64,000 nt of DNA from Duncaniella muris (GTDB taxonomy: Bacteria > Bacteroidota > Bacteroidia > Bacteroidales > Muribaculaceae), in assembly GCF_003024805.1 (NCBI RefSeq), contig NZ_PUEC01000014.1, positions 1 to 64,000 on the forward strand. Direction: 5' to 3'. This document shows positions 42,092 through 51,391 of the stretch, piece after piece. Numbering within the stretch: the stretch's first letter is position 1; each line of letters opens with the position of its first letter. Under the pieces are notes generated by a model. It saw only the letters and a program-made list of their open reading frames with translations. It was not told the origin of the DNA and did not search any database. The translations under genes and the position numbers were made by a program.

Positions 42092-45000
42092 TTAGAATGA
42101 AGCCACGATACCAAAAGAGAAGGTCACGGGGTGGGGGTAGACATTGTTGTCGATACCGGAGAAGATTTCCGGGTCAAGGCCTTTGTATTTGGTGATCACG
42201 AACGGGTTCTGGCATGCACCGTAGAGACGGAGGCGGAGATTGTTGTTGAGGAGATTGTCCCAGGTGTAGCCGAGAGTGATGTTGTCACAGCGGAGGAATG
42301 ATGCGTTCTGCACAAAGTAGCTGCTGCAGGCGAGTTCGTTGGTTGTCTTTTCGAACAGATAAGAGGTGTTGTTGAGATTGGCGAGAGGCAGGGTGTTGTT
42401 GATCTCTTTCACGGAAGTGGTTGCCTGGGCGTCGTTGTAGACCCAGTTGCCGAGGCTTGAGCGGAGAGTGATGCCGAAGTCCCAGTTCTTGTAGTTGAAG
42501 GTGTTTGACCAGTTCATTGTTACTTTCGGGTCTCTGCTGTGGTAGAGGATCTTGTCAGAGGCGTTGATTTCGCCGTCGCCGTTCTGGTCAACGTAGACTC
42601 CTTCAAGGGGATTGCCGTCGGCGTCATAGACCTGTTCGTAGACGTAGAAGCTGAACGCGGGGTGGCCTACCTGGTGTTTCTGGATCTTGTTGCCTTTGCC
42701 GAGCGAGATGCCTGAATCATCGACCACGGTGTCGGCACCGTCGGCGAGACGGGTGATCTTGTTTTTGTTCCATGCCACGTTGAATGATGATGTCCAGCGG
42801 AAATCCTTGGTCACCACGGGGCGGGCTGTGATGTTGAATTCGATACCGGTGTTCTCAAGGTCGCCGAGGTTCATGTTGCCGGCGTTGGAGATGTTTGATC
42901 CGGCGGGATAGGGCGACTTGGTGAGAAGGTCTTTGGTCTTGCGCTTGTAGTAGTCGAGGCTACCGAGGATGCGGTTGTTGAGGAATGCGAAGTCAACGCC
43001 TGCGTTCCAAGTGTGGGTCTCTTCCCATTTGATCTCAGTGTTGTAGGCCGAGGGATAGAGAGGATAGGAGCCTGTTTCGGGGTTGCCTGTGATTGAGGGA
43101 TAGACTGAGCCGCTGCCGGTCCACTGGTTGTAGACGGGGAGATAGGGGAAGTAGTCGTCACCGAGATCCTGCTGGCCGGTCACGCCGTAGCCTGCGCGGA
43201 GCTTGAGTTCGTTCATGTAGCCGCGGGCCGGTTCCATGAAGCTTTCTTCAAGAATCTTCCAGCCGAGGGCCACGGAGGGGAAGGTGCCCCAGCGGTGGTC
43301 TTTGGAGAAGCGTGAGGTTCCGTCCTGACGCACGGTGGCTGTCACGAGATATTTGTCGAGGAATGTGAAGTTGACACGACCGAAGAACGAAACGAGCTGA
43401 TGCGGGTGTATGCTGATTTCGGTCGGGTTGGCCTGGTTGCCGAGGTATTTTTCGTTTTCAGGGTCTACAACCTCATATACGCGGCTGTATTTGCGGTATT
43501 TGTTGTGGAACTTCTGCCATGAGTAACCTGCGGTCACGTCGAGGGTCGAGCTGATGTCCTTGAAGTTGTGGTTGTAGTTGAGGTAGAAGTCAAGAAGCAG
43601 GTTGGTGCGGGTCTGGAATTCATAGGTGCGTGAAACGCCGCCGTCCTTGATTATGCGTGTTGAGCCGTCTTCACGCACTGAGTAGCCGTCGTTCCAGGCT
43701 TTAGGGGTGTTCACAAAGGGGTTGTTGTAGTTTTCACCGTGCTGATAGTCGTAGCCGAGGTTGAGGTTGGCGCGGAGGTCGGTGAGGAAGGGCATCCTGA
43801 AGTCGAGCTGGAGGTTGCCGACAGACTGATAGGCCTTGCCTTTTGAGATGGCGCCCTGGTTGTCGGCTATCGGGTTGAGCGGAGCATCGGTGGAGTTGAT
43901 TGTCTCGCCTGCGTCATCGGGGCCTGCGAGCACACCGCCGTTGACAAATGAGGTCCAGTAGCCGAAGAGGGGAGATCCGTCAGGGTCCTTGATGGGCAGT
44001 GTGGGGTTCATGGCTGCTGCCGCACGGAGGGTGTTGGCGCCGTAGGTGTTGGTGATGTATGCGCCTTTGAGGTTGGCGTTGACAGAGAGAAGGTCGTTGA
44101 AGAACTTGGGAGTGAGGTTGATTGACGCTGACACGCGGTCCATGTCGGTGTTCTTGACTATACCGTTGTTGTCGGTGTAGGAAACGGCCACACGGTAAGG
44201 GAGCCATTTGGCAGTGCCGCCTACGCTGAGGCTGTAGTCAGAAGAGAATGTGGTGCGAGTGAGGGCTTTCTGCCAGTCGGTGTCATAGTCGCGGATCTGT
44301 CCGTACTGAGCTGATTCTACTCCGTACTCATCGGCTATGAAGTTGCTGAACTGGCTTGCGCTCATCATGTCGAGATATTTGCGTGTGGTGTTGACATAGC
44401 CGTTCATGGTGAAGTTGATCTGCGGCTTGCCTTTTGAGCCGGTCTTGGTGGTGATGATGATGACACCGTTTGAGGCGCGGCTACCGTAGATGGCTGTTGC
44501 CGATGCGTCTTTGAGGATGGTCATCGACTCCACGTTTTCAGGCGATACGAGTGCGAGGGGGTTGGATGAACCGGTGATGCCTTTGGTGTCCATAGGCACA
44601 CCGTCGATTACAATGAGAGGTGCATTTGATGCTGCGAGCGAGGCTCCGCCGCGGATCTGGATGTTGCCGCCTTCGGAGGGGTTGCCTGAAGTGGTGACAA
44701 CCACACCGGGAGATGCGCCTACCAGAAGGTCTTGGGCTGAAGTGGCGAGGCCGGCTTCGATTTCCGAGGGTTTGATTGTGGCAACCGATCCGGTGGCGTC
44801 ACTTTTCTTGACAACACCGTAGCCGATAGCTACGACTTCGCCGAGGAGAACTGAGTTGTCAGCTAATGTGATGTTGATTTCAGTGCGTCCGTTGACGGGG
44901 ACTTCCTGGGTTTCGTAGCCCACGTAAGATACCACGAGGGTGCCGTCTGAGGGGGCGCTGATGGTGAAAAGTCCGTCAAAGTCAGTGGCTGTTCCGAGGG

Positions 45001-45166
45001 TTTCGCCCTTGACCACTACACTTGCGCCGATCAGAGGCTCTCCCTCTTTGTCAACTACGGAACCTTTGACCGTAATTGTCTGCGCTAAAGCGGGGAAAGC
45101 GGCGCAGAGTACCATAAAGGCTACTAACCACGCTTTCCGAGTCATTTGAAAACAAATGTTCTTCAT
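42092..45166 (-). CDS. SusC/RagA family TonB-dependent outer-membrane transporter
   Basis: This 1024-residue protein has a signal peptide (ending AALA/FPALAQ), a carboxypeptidase-like N-terminal domain (VKGSVVDKEGEPLIGASVVVKG), a plug domain (ATGSVATIKPSEIE...VLKDASATAIYGSRASNGVIIITTK) and a 22-strand barrel ending in VTFSFGIVASF. It imports oligosaccharides using TonB energy, probably from the exbB-exbD-tonB genes in this window. It heads a susC-susD-susE unit whose last member is now a broken GH51 gene. Confidence 0.96.
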   Translation of the reverse strand: MKNICFQMTRKAWLVAFMVLCAAFPALAQTITVKGSVVDKEGEPLIGASVVVKGETLGTATDFDGLFTISAPSDGTLVVSYVGYETQEVPVNGRTEINITLADNSVLLGEVVAIGYGVVKKSDATGSVATIKPSEIEAGLATSAQDLLVGASPGVVVTTSGNPSEGGNIQIRGGASLAASNAPLIVIDGVPMDTKGITGSSNPLALVSPENVESMTILKDASATAIYGSRASNGVIIITTKTGSKGKPQINFTMNGYVNTTRKYLDMMSASQFSNFIADEYGVESAQYGQIRDYDTDWQKALTRTTFSSDYSLSVGGTAKWLPYRVAVSYTDNNGIVKNTDMDRVSASINLTPKFFNDLLSVNANLKGAYITNTYGANTLRAAAAMNPTLPIKDPDGSPLFGYWTSFVNGGVLAGPDDAGETINSTDAPLNPIADNQGAISKGKAYQSVGNLQLDFRMPFLTDLRANLNLGYDYQHGENYNNPFVNTPKAWNDGYSVREDGSTRIIKDGGVSRTYEFQTRTNLLLDFYLNYNHNFKDISSTLDVTAGYSWQKFHNKYRKYSRVYEVVDPENEKYLGNQANPTEISIHPHQLVSFFGRVNFTFLDKYLVTATVRQDGTSRFSKDHRWGTFPSVALGWKILEESFMEPARGYMNELKLRAGYGVTGQQDLGDDYFPYLPVYNQWTGSGSVYPSITGNPETGSYPLYPSAYNTEIKWEETHTWNAGVDFAFLNNRILGSLDYYKRKTKDLLTKSPYPAGSNISNAGNMNLGDLENTGIEFNITARPVVTKDFRWTSSFNVAWNKNKITRLADGADTVVDDSGISLGKGNKIQKHQVGHPAFSFYVYEQVYDADGNPLEGVYVDQNGDGEINASDKILYHSRDPKVTMNWSNTFNYKNWDFGITLRSSLGNWVYNDAQATTSVKEINNTLPLANLNNTSYLFEKTTNELACSSYFVQNASFLRCDNITLGYTWDNLLNNNLRLRLYGACQNPFVITKYKGLDPEIFSGIDNNVYPHPVTFSFGIVASF

Positions 45167-45597
45167 GCACGAATTGTTTTGAAAATTAAGTAATATGATA
45201 AATCTCTAAAATTTGTTCTACGGGGTGAGTTCCGGAAGTCAGGAAAGACGCCGTCTCGTTCGCGGGCTGATGCGGGGAGCGATAAAATAAGGGGGGATGG
45301 TGATGATTTAAGGCACACTTTTTAGGATTGTAGGTTTCTTTCAATGTGTGTGCACGTAAGATTTCAGTGCCCCGGCGCAGAAAAACGGGGTGCTTTCTAA
45401 AAAATTAAAATCAAAATCCTTATTTCAATATCTCTCTACATTTAAATCATTGCATCGGTGGTATTTCCTTTATGCAATGTCCCGGAAAGGGAGGTGAAAA
45501 CCGACTGTCGGAATTCGGAGGCAAATATAAGTAAAAAAATTACCCCCCCCAATTTATTAACTAAAATTAACAGATTTTGTGTTGGCCTTCCTTAATT
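45167..45597 (-). promoter_or_regulatory. Long susC leader with promoter containing homopolymer tracts
   Basis: On the minus strand ATTG (45553-45550) and TATATTTG (45529-45522) are 20 bases apart. The spacer is made of a G8 tract (shared with the -33), TAA and a T7 tract. Transcription from here would give a leader of about 350 bases containing small hairpins such as CCGACTGTCGG (45501-45511). No gene is seen in it. Confidence 0.5.
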
Positions 45598-46332
45598 TCA
45601 GCGGTCAACAGGCCAGCTGAACGAGCGCAAACGTCTGAGCAATACGGTTTCACGGCCGTTGCAGTAACTGTCGCAGAGGCGGTGGAAGGCTGGAGTGTGG
45701 CCCGGTTCGGTCAGATGGGCGAGTTCGTGGCAGATGATGTAGTTGCGGAGTTCCGGATCAAGAAAGACGCAGAGGTATGACAGGCGGATGCGCCTTTGTG
45801 TAGGGAAACAGGTGCCGAGCGTGGATTTGCCGTGGGCTATTTCCCATTTGTCTACTCTCAGTCCGAAGCGCTCGGCCAGCCGACGGGCTTCAGGCAGAAG
45901 AATGTGGGGCGCGAGATGCCGTGCGGCTGTGTGCAGGCAGCGTGAGATGGCCTGCTGCAGCTCCGGCTCTTCGGGATTTCTGCCGTCAGGCAGGGTTATG
46001 ATGAAGCGCAGATCTGATGCCGATGCACCTGCTGCAAGGTTTATGGCGGGGGTTGTCTGTCCGGGATTCCCGCGGGCTATGGTGGCGGTAAAGTTGTGGC
46101 AGTCGATTGTCTGTCCTACCGCATAGCGGGGCTTGGGACGGATCGCTTCAAAGTCTGCCTTGTGCTGCTCGATGGCTCTGACTATCTCATTTTCGGTGGC
46201 ATAGGCCGGTATGTTGACACGTAGTCTGCCGTTGATCCAGCGTGCTGAGAGCTTGCCTGATCCGGTGCGCCTGATCACTTTGATTTCACCGAGGGTGGGG
46301 TGTGATATTCTGAAAGTTGCCAAGTCGGGCAT
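45598..46332 (-). CDS. YgjP-like M48-family metallopeptidase domain protein
   Basis: This 244-residue protein of the DUF45/YgjP group has a zinc-protease motif His202-Glu203-Leu-Ala-His206 followed by EPGHTPAFHRL, and the KSTLGTCFPTQRRIRLSYLCVF stretch typical of the family. No signal peptide, so cytosolic. Its substrate is unknown; relatives are SprT-like. Confidence 0.88.
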   Translation of the reverse strand: MPDLATFRISHPTLGEIKVIRRTGSGKLSARWINGRLRVNIPAYATENEIVRAIEQHKADFEAIRPKPRYAVGQTIDCHNFTATIARGNPGQTTPAINLAAGASASDLRFIITLPDGRNPEEPELQQAISRCLHTAARHLAPHILLPEARRLAERFGLRVDKWEIAHGKSTLGTCFPTQRRIRLSYLCVFLDPELRNYIICHELAHLTEPGHTPAFHRLCDSYCNGRETVLLRRLRSFSWPVDR

Positions 46333-46381
46333 GGTTACTGGGCTTGATGGACAAAATTGGCTTTCGGTCTTTCACTGCATT

Positions 46382-47269
46382 TCAATCGCGCTTTGAAATG
46401 CCCCAGAGGAGTTTGGTGCGCAGGGTGTCAATGAAATTGTGGTCAGGAGTGTGGATGATCTTCGTCACGAATGGCGCTCGGCGCAGACGGAGTTTCACGT
46501 CGATCGGCAGGATGAGCGACCGACCGTCGAGGGTGACGCGGTAGGTGTCGGTCCTTGACTCCACCTCTATATCTATAATGTGGCTGTCGGCCACCACAAG
46601 CGGGCGCATGGTCAGCGAGTGAGGGGCGATGGGTGAGAGCACCCAGCAGGGGGCGGTGGGCTGTACGATAGGCCCTCCGACTGACAGGTTGTAGGCCGTG
46701 GATCCGGTAGGGGTTGAAACTATGAGTCCGTCACCCTGATAAGATGCTACAGGCATGCCGTCGAGGCGGGTGTTGACGGTGATCATCGAGGCTGTGTCCT
46801 GGCGCAGGATGGCTATCTCGTTGAGTGCGAACCCCCAGCCTGAGACTCCGGCTTTCATGCCTTCGCCTATGCCTTTGCCTTCAAGCAGAGAGCGTGATTC
46901 GACGGTGTACTCGCCGGCGGCGAGTCTGCGGACCATTTCGGGACCTTCGGAAATAGAGTGCTCGGCAAGGAAACCGAGATGGCCGGTGTTGAAACCGAGT
47001 ATCGGTATTTCTTTGGTGGCCACACGACGGGCGGTGCGCAGAAAAGTGCCGTCGCCTCCGATGCTCAGACAGAAGTCGGCAGAGAAATCGTCATTTTCAA
47101 AGACATCGTCGGCCGGAAGCGGGTTGCCGGTTGCCCGCGACATGGCTTCGAAGAAATGGCGGTCGATGCAGATGAAGGCGTTTTCATCTTCGAGAGCTTT
47201 CAGCAGAGCGAGGATGTGGGGGATATCTTCGGAACTTTGGCGGCGTTTGCCGAAAACGGCGACTTTCAT
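46382..47269 (-). CDS. nadK: NAD kinase
   Basis: This 295-residue enzyme makes NADP+ from NAD+. The kinase motif is GGDGTFLRTARRV (71-83), then NTGHLGFLAE and the conserved GSTAYNLSVGGPIV. Length is normal. It is divergent from pdxJ, with the small ACT-type gene in between. Confidence 0.95.
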   Translation of the reverse strand: MKVAVFGKRRQSSEDIPHILALLKALEDENAFICIDRHFFEAMSRATGNPLPADDVFENDDFSADFCLSIGGDGTFLRTARRVATKEIPILGFNTGHLGFLAEHSISEGPEMVRRLAAGEYTVESRSLLEGKGIGEGMKAGVSGWGFALNEIAILRQDTASMITVNTRLDGMPVASYQGDGLIVSTPTGSTAYNLSVGGPIVQPTAPCWVLSPIAPHSLTMRPLVVADSHIIDIEVESRTDTYRVTLDGRSLILPIDVKLRLRRAPFVTKIIHTPDHNFIDTLRTKLLWGISKRD

Positions 47270-47305
47270 AGGCTTGAAGTGTGGATGGGGAATGATGGTT
47301 GAATG

Positions 47306-47695
47306 TCAGATCTGGAGATAGCGCATCAGCTCGTCATAGCGGCTGCGCATAAGCGAGTCGTCGTCGGCATAGGCCGAGCCTTCAAGGCCTATGATTTCAA
47401 AACCATAGCGTTCGAGCGACCGTGCGGCGGCCTCAGGATCGCGGTGGCTGATGCGGAGCTCGGCCACTATGCGGCTGTCGCTGCGCTCGCTGTCGGCAGT
47501 GACGTTGAGATTAAGCAGATGTGCGTCGGCATCCTCGACCGCACGGGCTATTCTCGATGCGCTGTAGTCACCGCGGCGGCAGGTGAGCACCAAAGTGCTG
47601 CTCTCTTCCATTTTCGGGAAAAGCCGCTCAAGAGTGGCCTCTGCGCCTGCTGCAAAGGCGAGGTTTTGGACGGATGTGCTGTCTTTTCGGAGCAA
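47306..47695 (-). CDS. Short ACT-like protein, CBS domain pair missing
   Basis: This frame of 129 residues (TTG start at 47695; an ATG at 47611 would give 101) matches the C-terminal ACT-like part of a CBS-domain protein usually encoded next to nadK in Bacteroidales (TLVLTCRRGDYSASRIARAVEDADAHLLNLNV ... RYGFEIIG ... RYDELMRYLQI). The two CBS domains that normally precede it are not encoded in any upstream frame; the region before it is the intergenic space shared with pdxJ. It may be a reduced protein or a truncated remnant. Confidence 0.7.
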   Translation of the reverse strand: MLRKDSTSVQNLAFAAGAEATLERLFPKMEESSTLVLTCRRGDYSASRIARAVEDADAHLLNLNVTADSERSDSRIVAELRISHRDPEAAARSLERYGFEIIGLEGSAYADDDSLMRSRYDELMRYLQI

Positions 47696-47827
47696 AATAT
47701 TTCTATTTTTTAGTTTTTCTGACTAATTTTGCGGGCAAAATCGGTCGGAATGAGCCACAAAATTACAAATAATCATCTATATAATGAACTGCCCGGACCG
47801 ACAAAAAGATTACAGAGCTATTAAAAA

Positions 47828-48544
47828 ATGACAAATCTCAGTGTAAATATCAACAAGATCGCCACTTTGCGCAATGCGCGCGGAGAGAATGTGCCCGATC
47901 TGCTGAAAGTGGCCGCCGACTGTGAAGCTTTCGGCGCCGACGGTATTACTGTGCATCCGCGCCCTGACGAGCGCCACATACGTCGTGAAGATGTCTACCG
48001 TCTGCGCCCGCTGGTGAAGACTGAGTTCAACATCGAGGGCTATCCTTCGCCGGAATTCATTGATCTGGTGCTGAAAGTGAAGCCGGAGCAGGTGACACTG
48101 GTGCCTGACGCTCCTGACGCTCTCACGTCAAGCGCCGGATGGAACGTAGGCGCCAATATGGACTTTCTGACATCGGTGGTCGACCGTCTGCGCGAGGCCG
48201 GAATCCGCTCGTCGATTTTCGTGGGTACCGAAACTGACAACATCCAGCTTGCAGCCCGCACAGGCGCTGACCGTGTGGAGCTCTACACCAAGCCTTATGC
48301 CGATCTCTATCCGAAAGATCCGGAGGCTGCGGTGGCTCCTTTTGTCGAGGCCGCCCAGGCTGCGTTTTCAGCCGGACTCGGTGTCAATGCCGGCCATGAC
48401 CTGAGCCTTGTGAATCTTGAGTTTTTCCATCGTCACATCCCGCGGCTGAGCGAGGTCTCGATAGGCCATGCCCTGATCTGCGACGCTCTCTATCTTGGAC
48501 TTGAAGAGACAATACGCCGCTACAAGGACTGCCTGAAAGGCTGA
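47828..48544 (+). CDS. pdxJ: Pyridoxine 5'-phosphate synthase
   Basis: This 238-residue TIM-barrel enzyme closes the ring of vitamin B6 in the DXP-dependent pathway. Visible: [21 protein letters not shown], the loop [14 protein letters not shown] and the C-terminal [23 protein letters not shown] box lies at 47724-47731. It precedes exbB, a common Bacteroidales order. Confidence 0.95.
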   Translation: MTNLSVNINKIATLRNARGENVPDLLKVAADCEAFGADGITVHPRPDERHIRREDVYRLRPLVKTEFNIEGYPSPEFIDLVLKVKPEQVTLVPDAPDALTSSAGWNVGANMDFLTSVVDRLREAGIRSSIFVGTETDNIQLAARTGADRVELYTKPYADLYPKDPEAAVAPFVEAAQAAFSAGLGVNAGHDLSLVNLEFFHRHIPRLSEVSIGHALICDALYLGLEETIRRYKDCLKG

Positions 48545-48615
48545 CGCGGACTGTCACAGTTTTGGCCTGTCCCCACATTTTAAAAGTTAAAATCCTCAAA
48601 CAATCATCTCCCAAT

Positions 48616-49323
48616 ATGTTTCAACAAGAATTCGTAGATACGGTAGCCACTGCTGCCATGAGTTATAATGAAGCGGCACAGGCCCAGGCTGCAGATATGG
48701 TACAGGAACTCTCCGTGTGGGATCTGACCATGCGTGGCGGCTGGATCATGATTCCGCTTGCCGTGCTTTCGATTGTGTGTGTCTATATCTTCATCGAGCG
48801 TTGTCTCGTGATCAGACGTGCGCAGAAAGAAGACCGCTCGTTCATGGAGCGCATCCGTGAATACATCCATGAGGGAGAGATTGAGAGCGCCCGCCGTCTC
48901 TGCCAGAAGACCGATACTCCTTATGCACGTCTGATCGGCAAAGGTATCAGCCGCATAGGCCGCCCGATGAACGACGTGCTCGTTACCATAGAGAACACGG
49001 GCAATATCGAGATCGCAGCCTTGGAAAAAGGTCTGGCCTGGCTTGCCACAACGGCTGCCGGAGGTCCGATGATCGGCTTCCTCGGGACGGTGATCGGCAT
49101 GGTCAACGCATTCTATAATCTCGCTTCGGCCGGGAGCAGCGCCAACATCGCTGTGCTCGCCGACGGTATCTACGCCGCTCTCGTGACCACGGTGGCCGGT
49201 CTGATAGTGGGTATTATAGCGCTGTTTGCCTACAACTATCTGGTGGCGCGTATCAACAAGGTGATGAATGCCCTTGAGGCCCGCACTATGGAGTTCATGG
49301 ACCTTCTCAACGAGCCCGCATAA
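48616..49323 (+). CDS. exbB: MotA/TolQ/ExbB proton channel protein
   Basis: This 235-residue protein has three membrane helices (about 38-57, 142-165 and 185-210). The conserved TTAAGGPMIGFLGTVIGMVNAFYNLA stretch lies in the second and DGIYAALVTTVAGLIVGIIALFAY in the third. With ExbD it uses the proton gradient to energise TonB. The ATG at 48616 is preferred over an upstream in-frame start. Confidence 0.92.
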   Translation: MFQQEFVDTVATAAMSYNEAAQAQAADMVQELSVWDLTMRGGWIMIPLAVLSIVCVYIFIERCLVIRRAQKEDRSFMERIREYIHEGEIESARRLCQKTDTPYARLIGKGISRIGRPMNDVLVTIENTGNIEIAALEKGLAWLATTAAGGPMIGFLGTVIGMVNAFYNLASAGSSANIAVLADGIYAALVTTVAGLIVGIIALFAYNYLVARINKVMNALEARTMEFMDLLNEPA

Positions 49324-49337
49324 AAAACTTTAAGCTT

Positions 49338-49790
49338 ATGGCTCTTAAACGTCAAAACACCATGATGGCGGCTTTCTCGATGGCGTCGATGACCGACGTT
49401 ATCTTCCTGCTGCTCATCTTCTTTATGGTGACTTCCACATTCGTGTTCCCGACCGCTCTTGAGGTCAATCTACCTGAAAGTTCCAAGCAGACGGCACTGA
49501 AACCCTCCACTCGCGTCTATATAGACAAGGAGGGAGTCATCTATGCCACGGCCGACCAGTCTGAGCCGGTGGCGATGGATGAGAACACGCTTCTCGGCTT
49601 TCTCCAGTCCATGTCAGCCAATGCCGCTGACGGTGGTGACAACTACATAGCGGTCTATGCCGATGAGGAGGTCACCTATGGCGCGCTTGTCAGGGTGCTT
49701 GATCTCGGTGCGCAGAACAATCTGAAAATGGTGCTTGCCACCAAGCCCGCCCCTGCATCGGCCCGCCCGTCGGCGCAGCAGGCCAGGTGA
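49338..49790 (+). CDS. exbD: ExbD/TolR family protein
   Basis: This 150-residue protein has one N-terminal membrane helix (about 17-38) bearing the functional Asp in SMTDVIFLLLIFFMVTSTF, then a periplasmic domain. Fourteen bases after exbB. Many Bacteroidales encode two ExbD proteins here; only one is present. Confidence 0.92.
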   Translation: MALKRQNTMMAAFSMASMTDVIFLLLIFFMVTSTFVFPTALEVNLPESSKQTALKPSTRVYIDKEGVIYATADQSEPVAMDENTLLGFLQSMSANAADGGDNYIAVYADEEVTYGALVRVLDLGAQNNLKMVLATKPAPASARPSAQQAR

Positions 49791-49841
49791 TCAATATTCC
49801 AAATAGTCTCCACACTCAATCCCTACAATCAATAAACACAG

Positions 49842-50657
49842 ATGTCCACTGACGATTCAGGGCGTTCACGCCGAAATCAGCTGATAGCTCTCCTTGCCAC
49901 GGTGCTGTTTCATGCCGCGGTGGCGGTTGTGTTGCTCACACTCTGTCTCCGCTATTCCGGATCCGAGTCAAACGAGCGCGTGTGGCCTCCGGTTGATTCT
50001 TCCGAGGTGCTGTTTGGCGGAGAGTATGTGATGGTAGGCGACCGTCAGGAGATAGCTGCCAGCACAAATGAACCCGCCCCGGCTGAGGCAGAGGCTCAGG
50101 AAGCTCCTGCCCCGGAGGCAGAGGCGCTTGTCAATTCTGGCGAACCGGCCCAGCCGGCCCCGGTGGTGAGCAGCGAGCGTCCGTCGCCGGCCAAGGTCGA
50201 GAAGAAGCCGGCTCCGGAGAAGACCGGTCCGACTAAGGCCGAGATCGAGGCTGCCGAACGGGCCAAGCGTGAGCAGGAAGCCCGTCAGGCTATAGCCAGC
50301 AAGGTGCAGTTCGGCCAGAAGAGCACCGGCGGCAATGGATCAGGAAAGGCAGGAAGTGCTGACGGTAATGCAACGGTAGGAGCCGTGAGCGGAAGCCCCG
50401 GTTTCAATCTGAAAGGTCGTTCGCTGGCCGACTGGCACACACCTCCGGCCGGACCGCTCGGCACTATAACTGTCCGTGTGACTGTCAACCGTCAGGGCAA
50501 GGTGACCTCGGCGTCATATTCGTCAGGTACAGGAGCAGCGGCAGCAAGCCAGTCGACTCGTCAGAGCTGCATAAATGCTGCGAAAATGTCGCAGTTCTCG
50601 GTCGATAATGATGCTCCGGTATCACAGACCGGCACCATCACCTATAATTTCAAGTGA
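49842..50657 (+). CDS. tonB: TonB family energy transducer
   Basis: This 271-residue protein has one N-terminal membrane helix (about 12-36), a long Ala/Pro/Glu/Lys-rich span (about 75-150) to cross the periplasm, and a C-terminal TonB-like domain (GTITVRVTVNRQGKVTSASYSSGTG...NAAKMSQFSV). It would pass energy to SusC-type receptors. A strong terminator follows. Confidence 0.85.
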   Translation: MSTDDSGRSRRNQLIALLATVLFHAAVAVVLLTLCLRYSGSESNERVWPPVDSSEVLFGGEYVMVGDRQEIAASTNEPAPAEAEAQEAPAPEAEALVNSGEPAQPAPVVSSERPSPAKVEKKPAPEKTGPTKAEIEAAERAKREQEARQAIASKVQFGQKSTGGNGSGKAGSADGNATVGAVSGSPGFNLKGRSLADWHTPPAGPLGTITVRVTVNRQGKVTSASYSSGTGAAAASQSTRQSCINAAKMSQFSVDNDAPVSQTGTITYNFK

Positions 50658-50706
50658 CGATATTTGCCAATGTGCTGTAAAGGCGGCACACAGGTAGTAG
50701 AAATAG

Positions 50707-50760
50707 AAGCGACACAGTTTTCATTTGCCGGATCAAGGCTGAAAACTGTGTCGCTTTTTT
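50707..50760 (+). terminator. Terminator after tonB
   Basis: A 17-bp perfect stem (50707-50723 with 50740-50756, core GACACAGTTTTCA) within a run ending TTTTTT. One of the strongest intrinsic terminators in the window. Confidence 0.9.
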
Positions 50761-50812
50761 ACGTTTTGGATGTCTGCTTTGGATAGTAGCTCCGGATTGT
50801 GCTGTCAGGAGG

Positions 50813-51391
50813 CTATTCGGCAGGAGTGTCATCGAAGGTTGCGGCCTCGGACTCTTCCGGGATTTCGAAAATAGAGAAGTTGACAGATCCGTAGGCGCGG
50901 TGTTCGGTAAAGTGAGGAAGTGAGGAAAAATCGTACTTTTTGGAGTGCTCTATGATGAAGATACTGCCGGGGTGGAGCAGGTGTGAGCCAAGCACCATTG
51001 AAGGAATATCGCCAAAGTCGTCAAGATCGTAGGGGGGATCGGCAAACACAAAGTCAAAGGCCGTCGACGAGTCGCGGATGAAGCGCAGCGCATCGGTGCG
51101 CAGAAGATGCAGATTGCGGTCGCCGAGCTCCTGCTTTACTTTTTCGATGAAGCGGGCCTGGGTGGCTGATTTCTCGACCGATGTGACAGAGGCAGCCCCG
51201 CGTGATAGCAGTTCGAAGCTGACAGCACCGGTTCCGGCAAAGAGGTCGAGGCAGCGCAGGCCTTCGATGTCGACCATGTTTTCGATCACGTTGAAAATGT
51301 TCTCGCGGGCAAAGTCAGTGGTAGGCCGCGCGGTGATATTGGTCGGGACGTTGAAGCGGCGGCGTCCGTATTTTCCTCGTATTATTCGCAT
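50813..51391 (-). CDS. rsmD: 16S rRNA (guanine966-N2)-methyltransferase RsmD
   Basis: This 192-residue SAM-dependent enzyme starts MRIIRGKYGRRRF, has RPTTDFARENIFNVIEN, motif I LDLFAGTGAVSFELLSRGA and the catalytic DPPYDL. It overlaps the upstream DUF3822 gene by 10 bases, so translation is coupled. Confidence 0.93.
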   Translation of the reverse strand: MRIIRGKYGRRRFNVPTNITARPTTDFARENIFNVIENMVDIEGLRCLDLFAGTGAVSFELLSRGAASVTSVEKSATQARFIEKVKQELGDRNLHLLRTDALRFIRDSSTAFDFVFADPPYDLDDFGDIPSMVLGSHLLHPGSIFIIEHSKKYDFSSLPHFTEHRAYGSVNFSIFEIPEESEAATFDDTPAE

